Positions 5,385 through 5,547 of a stretch of 5,547 nucleotides of DNA are shown here, piece by piece (position 1 is the first letter of the stretch; the number at the start of each line of letters is the position of its first letter). The position numbers were made by a program, and so were the translations under genes. The stretch lies in the NCBI GenBank assembly GCA_030604505.1, contig JAUVVT010000169.1:1-5547 (forward strand). The letters are read 5' to 3'. The notes beneath the pieces are model-generated. The model saw only the letters and a program-made list of their open reading frames with translations. It was not told where the DNA came from and did no database searches. The stretch comes from a bacterium. Its GTDB lineage: Bacteria; SM23-31; JAUVVT01.

Positions 5385-5547
5385 GTGCCGATATTTGAGT
5401 TTAAGTGTCTTAATTGCAGTAATGACTTTGAAGACCTTTTTTCTTCACATGATATTTCGAATGAAGATATAGAATGTCCAAAATGCGGAAGCAAGAGTAT
5501 AAAACGCATCTTATCTTTATTTTCTTCACCGGGTGTAACAGCGGAAG
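5385..5547 (+). CDS. FmdB-family zinc-ribbon protein, 3' end outside the window
   Basis: Fifty-four codons are visible from a GTG start. The protein opens M-P-I-F-E-F-K-C-L-N-C and has a second knuckle C31-P-K-C34-G-S. The pair C8-x-x-C11 and C31-x-x-C34 makes a single zinc ribbon, followed by K-R-I-L-S-L-F-S, the usual layout of FmdB-type putative regulatory proteins (family total often about 70-110 residues). The family name comes from a gene near formamidase genes; its molecular role is poorly known, with nucleic-acid binding or regulation proposed. The gene is too short for many ORF callers but the zinc ribbon, start and ribosome binding site agree. It begins 178 nt after the isomerase/epimerase gene, behind its own candidate promoter and palindromes, so it is probably a separate unit. 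Confidence 0.85.
   Translation, partial: MPIFEFKCLNCSNDFEDLFSSHDISNEDIECPKCGSKSIKRILSLFSSPGVTAE

Noticed and set aside
1..5547. CRISPR array, tRNA/rRNA gene, insertion sequence or prophage gene
   Set aside because: No regularly spaced repeats, cloverleaf-like GC-rich segments, transposase motifs or terminal repeats with target duplications were seen.

Overview
The window carries five protein genes, all on the + strand, and no recognisable RNA gene, mobile element or CRISPR array. It suggests a bacterium of the sulfatase-rich, Tat-exporting kind: planctomycete/PVC-type or a similar polysaccharide degrader of low to moderate GC. The grounds are two adjacent formylglycine sulfatases, RR-x-F-L Tat signals on two of the three genes whose N-terminus is visible and that are not cytoplasmic enzymes, and the Tat-exported isomerase/epimerase fold. 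The lineage is an inference from gene style and cannot be proven from this window.

Layout. (1) 1-1133: C-terminal part of a sulfatase whose active-site Cys region lies upstream of the window. (2) 1198-2628: a complete Tat-exported sulfatase of a different subfamily, with a C-T-P-T-R formylglycine site. The two are 64 nt apart and probably one transcript. (3) 2629-2803: AT-rich spacer with a near-copy of the second sulfatase's start signal leading nowhere, repeated TTCTGATTA motifs, a 10-bp inverted repeat and a candidate promoter. (4) 2804-3982: a PLP-dependent Cys/Met-metabolism enzyme, most like O-acetylhomoserine sulfhydrylase or a related trans-sulfuration enzyme. (5) 3983-4132: spacer with a 9-bp stem-loop. 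(6) 4133-5206: Tat-exported xylose-isomerase-like TIM-barrel protein (sugar phosphate isomerase/epimerase family). (7) 5207-5384: spacer with a 63-nt imperfect palindrome, a candidate promoter and a 16-bp palindrome. (8) 5385-end: start of an FmdB-type zinc-ribbon protein.

How they fit. The sulfatases would strip sulfate esters from polysaccharides or small sulfated molecules outside the cytoplasm, and the exported TIM-barrel protein could act on a sugar in the same compartment. The trans-sulfuration enzyme is cytoplasmic and assimilates sulfide or releases thiol, so a link to the sulfatases through sulfur is possible but unproven. Base composition drops visibly after about 2630 (roughly half GC in sampled sulfatase lines, about a third in sampled lines of the PLP enzyme). 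Each later gene also has its own AT-rich leader with inverted repeats, so the window reads as a sulfatase operon tail followed by three separately controlled genes. No known defence system, biosynthetic cluster or obviously new multi-gene system is visible. The most unusual material is in the leaders and at the sulfatase gene ends.
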